NCBI RefSeq assembly: GCF_023195515.1
Contig: NZ_JALPKR020000002.1
Location: forward strand, 3,015,001 to 3,079,000
Source: Variovorax sp. S12S4
GTDB taxonomy: Bacteria > Pseudomonadota > Gammaproteobacteria > Burkholderiales > Burkholderiaceae_C
Direction of reading: 5' to 3'
DNA length: 64,000 bases
The notes beneath the pieces were generated by a model. It saw only the letters and a program-made list of their open reading frames with translations. It did not search any database and was not told the DNA's origin. Of this stretch, positions 9,508 through 18,334 are shown in pieces; position 1 is the stretch's first letter, and every line of letters starts with the position of its first letter. Both the position numbers and the translations under genes were made by a program.

Positions 9508-9828
9508 TTACCCCCACGCGTAAGGCTTCAACTCAAGGCTGTTCGTCCACGCACCGAGCGCGAAGTCACGCTGCTGTAGTTCGTCCAGGAAGCCTGCAAA
9601 CGACTCGCTCACGAGAGCGTACTCTGGAGAGCTTCGGGCAAGAAAATGGACTTGGTCGTCTGCGATGGAAGTGGCGTAGTAGTTACCGCAGTCGTCCTGA
9701 GCGAATATGACGTGACCGGCGAGGTCGCCAACCTCGATTTGCTGAACCCACTCGCTCCGGAAACTCAGAACATCTGCAACGTCACCGTATCCAGTTTTGC
9801 TGAGGAACGCTTCGATACTTTTCGGCAT
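9508..9828 (-). CDS. SUKH (SMI1/KNR4)-like small protein, candidate orphan immunity protein
   Basis: Transcribed leftward, this gene gives 106 residues from the ATG at 9826-9828. The core VGDLAGHVIFAQDDCGNYYA followed by VHFLARSSPEYALVSESF and FAGFLDELQ matches the strand-turn-strand end of SUKH-superfamily proteins, many of which are immunity proteins of polymorphic or contact-dependent toxins. It is shorter than usual, lacking much of the N-terminal part, but has a start codon of its own. No toxin gene is near; the truncated gene at 9119-9433 converges on it. Confidence 0.6.
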   Translation of the reverse strand: MPKSIEAFLSKTGYGDVADVLSFRSEWVQQIEVGDLAGHVIFAQDDCGNYYATSIADDQVHFLARSSPEYALVSESFAGFLDELQQRDFALGAWTNSLELKPYAWG

Positions 9829-9860
9829 GGCGACTACAGTATTGCGAAGTCTACCGCTCG

Positions 9861-10523
9861 TCAGCGGTCTTCGTGAAAGGGGCTGCGGCCGGAGATGCAA
9901 ACACACAGGCACGAGATGCCGATCAAGATGCTGGCCGCGACATCGCTGGGATAGTGGGCGCCCAGGTAGACGCGGCTGAAGCCCACCACCAACATCGCCG
10001 CGGCGGCCGACGCCCCCACCAGCAGGCGCGTGGACATACTTTGGGCGTTCGCGCGGGCCGCCAAAGTCGCCCAACCCGCCACCAGCGTGACCAGCAGAAC
10101 CTGGGCGCTCGGGAAGCTGTACCCACTGACCTCCACCAAGGCGACGCCGGGTGGGCGGCTGCGGGCTACAAGAACCTTGAGTGCCTGCGACAGGAAGGTA
10201 CCGCCAACGGCGAAGACGAGCAGCGCCCGCGTGGCGCGCCATTGGCGCGTGGCTGCATGGAATGCGAAGAGCGCCAGCAAGCTCGCACCCGCGATCGGAA
10301 CGATGATCTGGTCCAGCACCACCATCGCCCGGGTCAGGGGCGGCAGGCGCCAGGAAGGCGCGCCGCTGGGCGTCTGGTGTGGCCATTCGGGTGTGGGTCC
10401 CTCGGCAAGCACGTGGACCGCCAACAAGACCCACGCGAGCGAGGCCAGCGCGCCGACCCAGGCCCAACCACGGCGCAGGTTCATTCGCGCGCGGCTACGC
10501 CTTGAGAGCGATCGCATTGCCAC
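9861..10523 (-). CDS. PAP2-family membrane phosphatase-like protein with an altered active site
   Basis: The 220-residue protein has about five or six membrane segments and the three PAP2 signatures in order. Motif 1 is K116-x6-R123-P124 (KVLVARSRP). Motif 2, normally PSGH, is P138-S-A-Q141 (GYSFPSAQV). Motif 3 is S183-R184-x5-H190-x3-D194 (SRVYLGAHYPSD), intact with the nucleophile His. The general-acid His of motif 2 is therefore replaced by Gln, which should lower or change activity. An alternative start is the Met at residue 14. The next gene on this strand is 112 bases upstream. Confidence 0.85.
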   Translation of the reverse strand: MAMRSLSRRSRARMNLRRGWAWVGALASLAWVLLAVHVLAEGPTPEWPHQTPSGAPSWRLPPLTRAMVVLDQIIVPIAGASLLALFAFHAATRQWRATRALLVFAVGGTFLSQALKVLVARSRPPGVALVEVSGYSFPSAQVLLVTLVAGWATLAARANAQSMSTRLLVGASAAAAMLVVGFSRVYLGAHYPSDVAASILIGISCLCVCISGRSPFHEDR

Positions 10524-10635
10524 AATCCAAGACGATGTCTGTCTTGCATGACTGGTCCTTGCCGTGCATTCGAAATCGGCGCGACGTGGGGCTGCATCGA
10601 GATCCTGATGACAAAGCTTGGAGAAGGCACCCGGA

Positions 10636-11034
10636 TCAACCGCCTGTCGCCTGGCGACCAGGCGTGCGCGGGATCTCGCGGGCCTGCGACCTCACGCTGT
10701 TGTGCTCGGCGTCGTGTGCGCTGGCGCTGCCACGCGTGCTGAGCACGCCCGCGCCCGCGTAGTCGCCATGGAGGTTGCCGGCGCGAGCGGCGGACTCGGC
10801 ATCGCGGCGAACGTCGGCACGTACCAATTGGCCGACGGGCACTCGGAAGTTGTCGGCCCAGGACGCTTCGCCAGCGACCGGTTTGAGGGCCGCTTCGCGC
10901 GCCTCAAGAACGAGGTCCGTGCGCAGGCGATCAGAGCGAGTAACCAGCACGCCGTCATAGCTCTCGGCGTTGGCTAGGGTCGCGAGGCTCAGGCCTGCAA
11001 GGGCGACGGCACTGAGAAATTTTTTGGAGTTCAT
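10636..11034 (-). CDS. Small exported protein, DUF4148-like
   Basis: This 132-residue protein has a clear Sec signal peptide (MNSKKFLSAVALAGLSLATL, cleaved after ANA at about residue 23). The mature part is hydrophilic and rich in Ala, Arg and Asp. Signal, length and the start of the mature region (ESYDGV...) resemble the DUF4148 proteins common in multiple copies in Burkholderiales, whose role is unknown. The tail after about residue 100 looks low-complexity. It lies between the PAP2-like gene and the GMC oxidoreductase on the same strand. Confidence 0.72.
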   Translation of the reverse strand: MNSKKFLSAVALAGLSLATLANAESYDGVLVTRSDRLRTDLVLEAREAALKPVAGEASWADNFRVPVGQLVRADVRRDAESAARAGNLHGDYAGAGVLSTRGSASAHDAEHNSVRSQAREIPRTPGRQATGG

Positions 11035-11171
11035 GATGTTTCCTAAGTAAGTAAAACTGGGTTCTGGACGAAGGCGAGGGCAACCAATGCTGCCTCGCCG
11101 TGAGAGCCGATGCCGCTGGAGCAGCGGCGCAGCCACGCGCGCACCACTGATCAACCGGGGACAACTAGCCT

Positions 11172-12760
11172 TCAAATGCCATGGCTCGCGCGGATCTCTT
11201 CGACTGCGCGCTCGCCGATGACGACGCACGGCGCCATCGTGTTGCCGCTCGTCACGTGCGGCATGACGGATGCGTCCGCGATGCGCAGACCTTGCACGCC
11301 GTAGACCCGCAACCCGCCATCGACCACGGACATGGGGTCTCGTCCCATCTTGGCCGTGCCGCACTGGTGCCAATAGGTCACTGCGGCATTGCGTGCGTAG
11401 TGTTCGAGCGTCTTCGTATCCAGCTTGCCGGGAAGCCTCTCGCCTTTCACCAGGCCCTTGAACGACGCTTGCGCACCGAGCTCCTGGACGAAGCGGATGT
11501 TCTCGATCGCGCCGCGCAGGTCCGCGGGGTGCGAGAGGGTGTTGGCCCGGATGATGGGCGCGTCGGTGAACTCTCGACCCGAAAGGGTGATGCTGCCGCG
11601 GCTCTCGGGATGGGCAAGACCCGCGAACATCGTCCAACCGTGGGCAGGCACGCCAAGCGCCGCGTTCTCTGCACTGGGCACTGGGAACTCGACCTGGCAA
11701 TGGAACATGTCCGGCAGGTGCAAGCCGGTCCGACTGCTCCAATAGAGCGTCGCCTCCGAGCCGCCATAACCCACGGCCTGTGGAGATTCGTACTCGAAGA
11801 TCACGGCGAACGACACGTGGTCCTGATGGTTGGCGCCCACTCCCGGCAGGTGCTGGACCACCGGAATGCCGTGGCGACTCAATTCGTCTTCAGGGCCCAC
11901 GCCCGACTGCATGAGGACCTTGGGCGTGTTGACCGCGCCGAGCGAGAGAACGACTTCGATGTGCGCGCAAAAGCGCATCAACCGACCGTTGCTAACCGCC
12001 TCCACGCCGATGACGCGCTTGCCTTGGAACACCAGCCGGCTCACCAGCGTGTGGGTCAGAACGGTGAGGTTGGGCTGGCCACGACGCGGGTGCACATAAG
12101 CCCTGTAGATGGAATTGCGTCGCCCCCCTTGACGATCAGGTCGTTGAGGGCCGCACCGCCGCGGCCTTCCATCATCGCGCCGTTCGGATTGTCGAAGGTG
12201 GGGATGCCCAGCGTGTCGGCGGCGGTGATCATCGCGTTCGCGATCGGTTGCACCGCTCGAGCGGGCGCCACGTGAACCGGGCCGCCGACGCCGCGACGCG
12301 TCGAATCGGGCGTACCGCCGTAGTCCTCCACGCGTCGATAAATCTTTAGGACCGAGTCGTAGTTCCACGCCGGGTCACCACTTTCTGCGGCGAAGTCTTC
12401 CCAGTCGTTCTTGTGGCCGCGCGCCCAGAGCATGACATTGACACTGGAGCCGCCACCCAAGGCGCGGCCCATGTTCAACGGGATCTGCCTGCCATTCAGG
12501 TGAGGATTGGCGGCGCCGGCGAAGTTCCAGTCGCGTTCGCTGCCCAGGTTCAAGGGCCAGTTGCCGGGCTCAAGAATGTGCGGGTGTTCATCGTCGCCGC
12601 CGGCCTCGATGAGCAGGACGCGCACTTCGGGGTTTTCGGCCAAGCGGCCTGCCACCACGGAGCCGGCGGTACCGGCTCCGCATACGATGAAATCGAAATG
12701 GGCGTCGGGTGCGTCGCTGGAGAAGGCTGCGAGTTGGGTGTCGAGAAAGTCCTGGTTCAC
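11172..12760 (-). pseudogene. GMC-family FAD oxidoreductase (choline/alcohol dehydrogenase type), one-base frameshift
   Basis: Two minus-strand frames together give a complete protein of about 529 residues. The N-terminal part (12760 down to about 12125) has the FAD motif FIVCGAGTAGSVVAGRL and the GMC signature with NMGRALGGGSSVNVM. The C-terminal part (about 12125 down to 11172) has the substrate-binding region, WHQCGTAKMG with the catalytic His, and the closing block DASVMPHVTSGNTMAPCVVI. The frame changes exactly at a run of six C (12123-12128); seven would restore GGRRNSIYRAYVHP and a continuous protein. Either a sequencing slip or a real pseudogene. Substrate is probably an alcohol. Confidence 0.85.
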
Positions 12761-12839
12761 GGTCGTCGTTTCGTTGAATGGATCGGATGGCTATCGCGAT
12801 GCGATGCGATGCGCTGAGCCGATGTGAGTATGAGCAAAA

Positions 12840-12880
12840 ATATCAAAACTATCAAATTTGCACGAATAAACGAGTGATTT
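12840..12880. promoter_or_regulatory. Direct-repeat motif shared with the AraC-type regulator promoter
   Basis: TATCAAA occurs twice with a nine-base period (12841 and 12850), followed by TTTGC and an AT-rich tail. The 41-base block matches 20784-20824 at 33 of 41 positions, read directly. It lies 80 bases upstream of the GMC gene (minus strand) and 84 before the HTH-GAF gene (plus strand). Direct repeats with about one helical turn spacing are typical of AraC/XylS binding sites. Confidence 0.6.
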
Positions 12881-12963
12881 AGGCGGGTATATAGGTTCGT
12901 GCGGCTGGCTTAAGCTAGGCCCTCGGCCCGTGCCTACAGAGCCGTTTCCCCAGCTCATATCCC

Positions 12964-13722
12964 ATGAAGAACAGCGTCCTCACCACCACGGAAACCGCGA
13001 AGCTCCTCGGCATCTCGGTTCGCACAGCGCAGCTCCTGATCGAGGGCGGCGCTTTGCCGTCATGGAAGACGCCGGGCGGGCACCGGCGCGTTCACCGGGC
13101 TGATGTCGAAGCGCTCATGGCGCAAGCCCGGTCGGATGTGCGGCCCACGTCGGCGACGTTGGCGCAAGCCCCGCAACGGTCGACCCAAGATCCAACGCAT
13201 CTGGCAGATCAGATCGTCGAGGCCGACTTCCCGATGGCGCCGAGCGAAGGGAGCCGGCTCCAGGCGGTACGGCGCTCCGGGCTGGTCGGCTCGCCAGCCG
13301 AAATCCAGTTCGACAGGGTGACCTGGCTCGCGGCCTGGGGACTGAAGGCCCCCATCGCGCTGATGACCGTGCTGACACCCGAGCTGCAGTGGTTCAAGTC
13401 GCGCCAAGGCCTGGAGATGGAGGAAACGCCTCGCAGCTGGGCCTTCTGCAACCACACGGTCCTGCAGAAGGGAATCTTCGAAGTCCGTGACCTCAAGGAA
13501 CATCCGAGCTTTGCGCACAACCCCGCAGTGGCAAAGCCCCCGCACTTCCGCTTCTATGCAGGAGCACCGGTGTACGACCCGGATGGTTTCGCCCTCGGGT
13601 CGATCTGCGTCATCGACTTCCGTCCCCGACAGTTGGACAAGAACCAGAAGCGGACACTGCTGGAACTGGCGGCCATCGCATCGGACGAAGTCAGGCTTCG
13701 CGACGTGCTGGCCAAGTCCTAG
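12964..13722 (+). CDS. Excisionase-type helix-turn-helix protein with a GAF domain
   Basis: The 252-residue protein has an N-terminal MerR/excisionase-like HTH (residues 6-52: TTTETAKLLGISVRTAQLLI, KTPGGHRRVHRADVEALM) and a C-terminal GAF domain (about 95-250). The GAF part contains SWAFCNHTVLQKGIFEVRDL and FYAGAPVYDPDGFALGSICV, as in GAF sensors of diguanylate cyclases and histidine kinases. DNA-binding plus small-molecule or redox sensing suggests a one-component regulator. It is divergent from the GMC gene, with which it shares the 203-base region holding the TATCAAA repeats. No ligand can be inferred. Confidence 0.85.
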   Translation: MKNSVLTTTETAKLLGISVRTAQLLIEGGALPSWKTPGGHRRVHRADVEALMAQARSDVRPTSATLAQAPQRSTQDPTHLADQIVEADFPMAPSEGSRLQAVRRSGLVGSPAEIQFDRVTWLAAWGLKAPIALMTVLTPELQWFKSRQGLEMEETPRSWAFCNHTVLQKGIFEVRDLKEHPSFAHNPAVAKPPHFRFYAGAPVYDPDGFALGSICVIDFRPRQLDKNQKRTLLELAAIASDEVRLRDVLAKS

Positions 13723-13738
13723 CGCGTCGAACGGGTCG

Positions 13739-14834
13739 TCAGGCAACAGGCACGGTGCCGCCATCGATGACGTACTCCACACCGGTGATGGACGCTGCGC
13801 GTTGCGACACCAGAAACCCGACAAGCTCAGCCACTTCACGAGGTCTCGCAGGGCGTCCGATGGGTATGCCGCCCAACGACGCCATCAGCGATTTCTCGGC
13901 GGTGTCGTAGTCCGTGCCGTTCTGCTCGGCGATGCGCTCGACCAAGCGAACGGACGCTTCCGTCTCAACCCAACCCGGGGCTACTCGGACAACGCGTACG
14001 CCTTTGGGCCCGAGTTCCTTCGAAAGACTCTTGCTGTAGGTCGAAAGCGCCGCCTTCGCCGCGGCATAGGCCGTTGTTGCCTCAGGCAAGGGCATTTGTC
14101 GCTGGATGGAGGTGATGTGAACAACGACACCCGTGCCGCGTGCAACCATTCCCGGGAGCAAAGCGCGGTCGAGGCGCACGGCCGAGTACAAGTTGATCGC
14201 CATCGCACTTTCCCACTCGTCCTCGTCGAGCACCGCGAAGCCGCCCGCCGGTGCCGACGACCCCCGCGACGTGAACGATGATGTCCACCCCATCGAATCG
14301 TTCACGAACCGCATCTGCGATTGCTGCGCAACCGCCTGGCGTTGAAACATCCGCCGCCACGAAGCCGCATTCGCCGGCATGCTGCGGGGACGATCGAGCC
14401 GCAACCAGCACAGATGCGCCAGCCTCTGTCAGTTGCCCGACGACGGCAGCGCCGATGCCTTTGGTGCCCCCTGTCACCAGGGCTCGACGGCCTTCGAGTC
14501 CGACCGGATTCCGGATCTCGAGCGTGGCGACGCGCCCGTCGCGCAGCGTGAACACATGCATCAGATCGACCTGCTTCCCAGGAAAGTTGCCCTCCAGATG
14601 CACCAGCAGCTTGAACGTCTCGCCCGACTGCGACAGGCCCAGGGGCATCATTCGCATCTGGTACTTGGCGTTGGCGGCCCTCTTCCAATCTGCGATGGCG
14701 ACCAGCCCCGAGTGCGTTTGCGCTTCGTCGCGCACGACTGCGTCCGGGACAAAAACTTCGGACAGGCCGTCCAACGCACCTCCGCCTTGGAGCTCAAGAT
14801 ACCTGGTGATTGCGAGGGGAAACTTTACGGGCAT
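13739..14834 (-). pseudogene. NTF2-like domain fused to a short-chain dehydrogenase, frameshifted
   Basis: From ATG 14832-14834 the protein opens with an NTF2/SnoaL-like domain (about residues 1-110: YLELQGGGALDGLSEVFVPD ... VDLMHVFTLRDGRVATLEI) joined to an SDR domain with TGGTKGIG at residues 121-128. The SDR part continues in another frame below 14260 with the catalytic Ser and YAAAK block ([20 protein letters not shown]) and a GWVETEA loop, ending [15 protein letters not shown]. The switch lies on a run of five C (14261-14265); four or seven would restore it, seven giving the usual [11 protein letters not shown]. It is divergent from an HxlR regulator. Confidence 0.8.
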
Positions 14835-14884
14835 GCGATGCCTCCATGGTTGTGATGAATCGATCGTCGACATATCCTTTCCCG

Positions 14885-15256
14885 ATGCCAAGTACGCACC
14901 AGAAAGTAAGTCCATTGACGCCGACAATCCGCAAGGTGCACACCCCACTGTCTGCAGCGATCGATACGGAAGGTTGCTTCAGCTTGCTGTCCGGGCGATG
15001 GAAGTTGCTGATCCTCTTTCATCTTTTCGACGGAAAGGTGCTCCGTTTCTCCGACCTGGAGAGGCGCATCACAGGCATCTCGCAGAAGATGCTCGCTCAA
15101 CAGTTGCGGCGGTTGGAAGCCGACGGCATCGTCCAACGCACCGTTCACTCAGAGCTACCTGCCAGAGTCGACTACAGAATGACGGCATGGGGCCAGGAAC
15201 TCTGCCCAGCACTGGACGGTCTTCTGAGATGGTCCGACCTCAAAGACCAGTGCTGA
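14885..15256 (+). CDS. HxlR-family transcriptional regulator
   Basis: This small winged-helix regulator (123 residues from ATG 14885; earlier ATGs at 14846 and 14855 are possible) has the family core: CFSLLSGRWKLLILFHLFDG, then RFSDLERRITGISQKMLAQQ and LRRLEADGIVQRTV. The N-terminal Cys of the core is at the position often used for redox or electrophile sensing in HxlR/YodB proteins. It diverges from the NTF2-SDR gene, with only about 50 bases between the starts, and most likely controls it. The gene ends 22 bases before the end of a convergent hydrolase. Confidence 0.9.
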   Translation: MPSTHQKVSPLTPTIRKVHTPLSAAIDTEGCFSLLSGRWKLLILFHLFDGKVLRFSDLERRITGISQKMLAQQLRRLEADGIVQRTVHSELPARVDYRMTAWGQELCPALDGLLRWSDLKDQC

Positions 15257-15278
15257 GCGTGCAGCCGCAAGCCGCCGA

Positions 15279-16088
15279 CTAGCGGGAGCTTGCGGTGCGA
15301 TTCGCCGCGTTCGACCCTGTGAGCTTGGCTTCCCGCGCTGCGCGATCAATGACGTCCGAAACGGCCTTGGGCTGTGTCATGAAGACTGCGTGGCTCGCTT
15401 TGACCTCGGTGACCGTCGCGCCGATGCGCTTCGCCATCTTGTGCAGCATCCGGACATCGAAAGCCTTGTCGTCGGTCGCGATGACCGCCCAGCTCGGTTT
15501 GGTCCGCCACGCGGCGTGCTTGAGCTTGGTGGCGAACACCGACATGTTGATCGGCACCTGCGAGTCCCTCATGAACGCCGCGTCCGCATCGCTGGTGTCG
15601 CCGGCGAACCCGATCTTGAACTTCTCCCTGTTGACGAAGCCGAAGCCGTCCGCATGGGTGTCAATGACGAACTCGGGTGCCGAGAAGCCGGTGTACTGCT
15701 CCGCGGTGGTCTCGCCGGCGTCGGGTGACAGGGCCGAGACATATACCAGGCCGACTACCTTTGGATCGACGCCGGCCTCGGTGATCACGGTGCCGCCCCA
15801 CGAGTGGCCCACGAGGATCGTGGGCCCGTCCTGGCGGTCGATCGCGCGCTGAGTCGCCGCGACATCGTCAGCGAGCGATGTGAGAGGGTTCTGCACGATC
15901 GTGACCCGATAGCCGCGGCCCGTGAGTTCGTTGTAGACACCGCGCCAGCCCGAACCATCGGCGAAGGCACCGTGCACCAGCACGACGTTCTTGGCATGCG
16001 TCGGCTGCGCATGGGCGCCGCCGCTCGCTCCGACGATGCTGGCGCTTGCGACAGCGGCGAAGATGAATTTGCGAATTCCAGTGTTCAT
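15279..16088 (-). CDS. Exported alpha/beta hydrolase
   Basis: The 269-residue protein has a signal peptide (FIFAAVASASIVGASGGAHA, cleavage near residue 27) and an alpha/beta hydrolase fold with the oxyanion block VVLVHGAFADGSGW and nucleophile elbow G94-H-S96-W-G98. The acid is probably the Asp in VIATDDKAFD and the His that in VKASHAVFMTQP. This type (salicylate esterase/RsbQ-like, annotated only as alpha/beta hydrolase) is common in Burkholderiales. AGGA lies seven bases before the ATG at 16086-16088. The substrate is unknown. Confidence 0.88.
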   Translation of the reverse strand: MNTGIRKFIFAAVASASIVGASGGAHAQPTHAKNVVLVHGAFADGSGWRGVYNELTGRGYRVTIVQNPLTSLADDVAATQRAIDRQDGPTILVGHSWGGTVITEAGVDPKVVGLVYVSALSPDAGETTAEQYTGFSAPEFVIDTHADGFGFVNREKFKIGFAGDTSDADAAFMRDSQVPINMSVFATKLKHAAWRTKPSWAVIATDDKAFDVRMLHKMAKRIGATVTEVKASHAVFMTQPKAVSDVIDRAAREAKLTGSNAANRTASSR

Positions 16089-16460
16089 GAGTAAGTCCTG
16101 TGAGGTTGGAGAGAACGATCGAGATCGTATAAAAACAGCCACTTAACAGGGTTGCAAAGTAAATCCATATTCCGGCGATGGATTCGCCTGACAATAAAAT
16201 TTGCAGGTGATGATTGCGCGGAAGACACAATGAACGAAATAAAAATGTGCGACGCCAATTGCGCCGATGGACTGTCCGACCCCTCACGAAGGACTTGGCA
16301 TCCGGACCTCATGACACGGGGTGCACCAAGGGTTGGCCGGATGGGTCAAGGTGATCGTTCGACAGGATCTATCCGCGTCGGTCGAAGGCAAGCTCGCAAT
16401 CCAGGGTGGAACTTCGGATAGCTGCATTCCCATCGGTCGCTGCCGGCGTGAAATGGCCCG
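16089..16460. promoter_or_regulatory. Divergent region between the hydrolase and P450 genes, with a dyad
   Basis: No gene is seen in these 372 bases. The stretch next to the hydrolase is AT-rich, and contains a perfect inverted repeat, AATCCAT (16162-16168) and ATGGATT (16178-16184) separated by nine bases, a plausible operator. Further right, up to the P450 start, the sequence is not protein-like in any frame. Promoters for both divergent genes must lie here, but no clear -35/-10 pair could be fixed. Confidence 0.4.
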
Positions 16461-17888
16461 ATGCATTTCAAGCCTCCCGAACCTCAGCCCAATCCTGGCG
16501 CCAAGCGCGTCCGTCGAATCGAAGAGCTGCGAGGCCCGCGTGGCATTCCCTGGCTTGGCAACGCGCTGCAGATCGATCCCTCTAAGGCGCATCGGCAGTT
16601 CGAGCAATGGGCCGCCGAATACGGCAGCCCGTATCGCCTGAAGGTCGGTCCGAAGCGGATCGTCGTCTGGACCGATCACCACGTCGCCAACCAGTTGCTG
16701 CGGGATCGACCCAAGGCCTTTCGCCGTGGTGGCCGGATCTCACAGGTCCTGGAGGAGATGCGGATCGGCGGTCTCTTCGCCGCCGAGGGCTCTGCCTGGT
16801 TGTCGCAGCGCAAGTTCGTGATGCAGGCCCTGAACGCGACGCACTTTCCCGGCTTCTACCCCACGCTGCGAACGATCGCCCTGCGCCTGCATGCGCGCCT
16901 CACGCGTTTGAGCGAAGAAGGAAGGGTGGTGGACATGCTGCACGAACTCACGGGCTTCACCGTGGACGCAGTCTGCGCACTCGCTTTCGGCGCGGATCCG
17001 AACACGCTGGAACAAGGGCCGGACCGAATCCAGCGACAGCTCCAGCGAATCTTTCCCATGTTTATGAAGCGGCTGTTGGCGCCGTTTCCGTACTGGCGCT
17101 GGTTCAGGCTGCCGCAAGACAGGGCATTGGATGCCGCGCTCGACGAAGTCCATGCGTATGTGCAGACGCTCATCGACGCGGCGCGCACGCAGATGCAGCG
17201 CACGCCCGGCCAGCCGCCGGCAAACCTGCTTCAGTCGATGCTCGCGGCCGGGACTGACGCCGATGCCGCCGCGATTGCTGCCAACGTGCTGACGCTGTTG
17301 CTGGCCGGTGAAGACACGACGGCGCATTCGTTGGCGTGGACCATTCCCTATCTGTGCAGCGATTCGGCATTGCAGGACGAGCTTGCCGCACAGGCACGAC
17401 AGGCAATGGGTGGCGACGCCGTGTGCTCTGACTATCGCCTGCTGCAACAGCTCGACCTCTTCGAGGCCGTCGTGACCGAAGCCCAGCGCTTGAAGCCCGT
17501 AGTGGGCATGCTCTCGTTTACACCGACGTCGGCGACGGTGGTCGACGATGTCGCGTTGCCGCCGGACTGCATCGTTTATGCCCTCTCCCGGCCAGCCATG
17601 ACCGATGCCTCGAACTTTCGCGATCCGCAGCACTTCGATCCGCATCGCTGGCTCGAACGCCGGGACGGTGCCGCGCACGAGCCCAGAGCCTTCCTGCAGT
17701 TCGGCGCGGGTCCGCGCGTATGTCCGGGGCGCCATCTCGCGGCCGTGCAGATGCGCTTGGTGCTCACCACCATCCTCAACAGCTTTCGCATGGAACTGGC
17801 GTGCGCGCCTGAGTCGATCGAAGAAATCAACGCATTCACCGTGATGCCCAGCCGGATGCCGGTGCGCCTTCGACCCCGAAACAAATGA
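16461..17888 (+). CDS. Cytochrome P450
   Basis: This 475-residue soluble P450 monooxygenase has the oxygen-activation motif A282-G-E-D-T-T287 in helix I, the E340-A-Q-R343 pair of helix K and the heme-ligand loop FGAGPRVCPG with Cys421. There is no N-terminal membrane anchor. The N-terminal PRGIPWLGNALQID is like that of class II-type bacterial P450s related to CYP102 or fatty-acid hydroxylases. No ferredoxin or reductase gene is adjacent, so electron partners must be elsewhere. The stop overlaps the next start (ATGA at 17885), indicating coupling to the DoxX-like gene. The substrate is unknown. Confidence 0.93.
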   Translation: MHFKPPEPQPNPGAKRVRRIEELRGPRGIPWLGNALQIDPSKAHRQFEQWAAEYGSPYRLKVGPKRIVVWTDHHVANQLLRDRPKAFRRGGRISQVLEEMRIGGLFAAEGSAWLSQRKFVMQALNATHFPGFYPTLRTIALRLHARLTRLSEEGRVVDMLHELTGFTVDAVCALAFGADPNTLEQGPDRIQRQLQRIFPMFMKRLLAPFPYWRWFRLPQDRALDAALDEVHAYVQTLIDAARTQMQRTPGQPPANLLQSMLAAGTDADAAAIAANVLTLLLAGEDTTAHSLAWTIPYLCSDSALQDELAAQARQAMGGDAVCSDYRLLQQLDLFEAVVTEAQRLKPVVGMLSFTPTSATVVDDVALPPDCIVYALSRPAMTDASNFRDPQHFDPHRWLERRDGAAHEPRAFLQFGAGPRVCPGRHLAAVQMRLVLTTILNSFRMELACAPESIEEINAFTVMPSRMPVRLRPRNK

Positions 17889-18334
17889 CCATCAAAGCGA
17901 ACAACACAACGAACATGAACCCCAACCTCAAGAATCCATCGCGCGCCTGTCTCTGGACGGGTCGCATCCTCGGCGCCGTCGTGGTAATGGCCCTGCTGGC
18001 CGATGCGGGCGTGCTGCTGCTTGCGCCGCAGCTGCTCGCGAAGAACATGGAGGCTACCGGCTTCCCGATCGAGCTCTCGGCCGTCATCGGGGGCATCCTT
18101 GCTGCCAGTACGGCCCTTTATGCGATTCCGCGCACCTGCATGCTGGGCGCAATCTTCGTGACGGGTTTCCTGGGAGGCGCCATCTGCACGCACTTGCGTC
18201 TGGGTGAGATGGGCTCGCCACCGCAGATCATCTGCGCGTTATTGGGCGTGGGAGCCTGGGTATCCTTGTACCTGCGAGGTGCGACCGTCGGGCTTACGCG
18301 ATCTCTCGCACGAAGCGCTCCAGAATCGGATTGA
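17885..18334 (+). CDS. DoxX-like four-helix membrane protein
   Basis: The 149-residue protein has four predicted membrane segments at about residues 24-48, 64-82, 84-103 and 111-130. Spacing and sequences such as ELSAVIGGILAASTALYAI and GFLGGAICTHL fit the DoxX-like family. It may be an oxidoreductase subunit or a redox-related membrane partner, but the family has no uniform function. It overlaps the P450 stop by four bases. Its last 41 bases overlap the end of the convergent hydrolase gene on the other strand. Confidence 0.8.
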   Translation: MTIKANNTTNMNPNLKNPSRACLWTGRILGAVVVMALLADAGVLLLAPQLLAKNMEATGFPIELSAVIGGILAASTALYAIPRTCMLGAIFVTGFLGGAICTHLRLGEMGSPPQIICALLGVGAWVSLYLRGATVGLTRSLARSAPESD

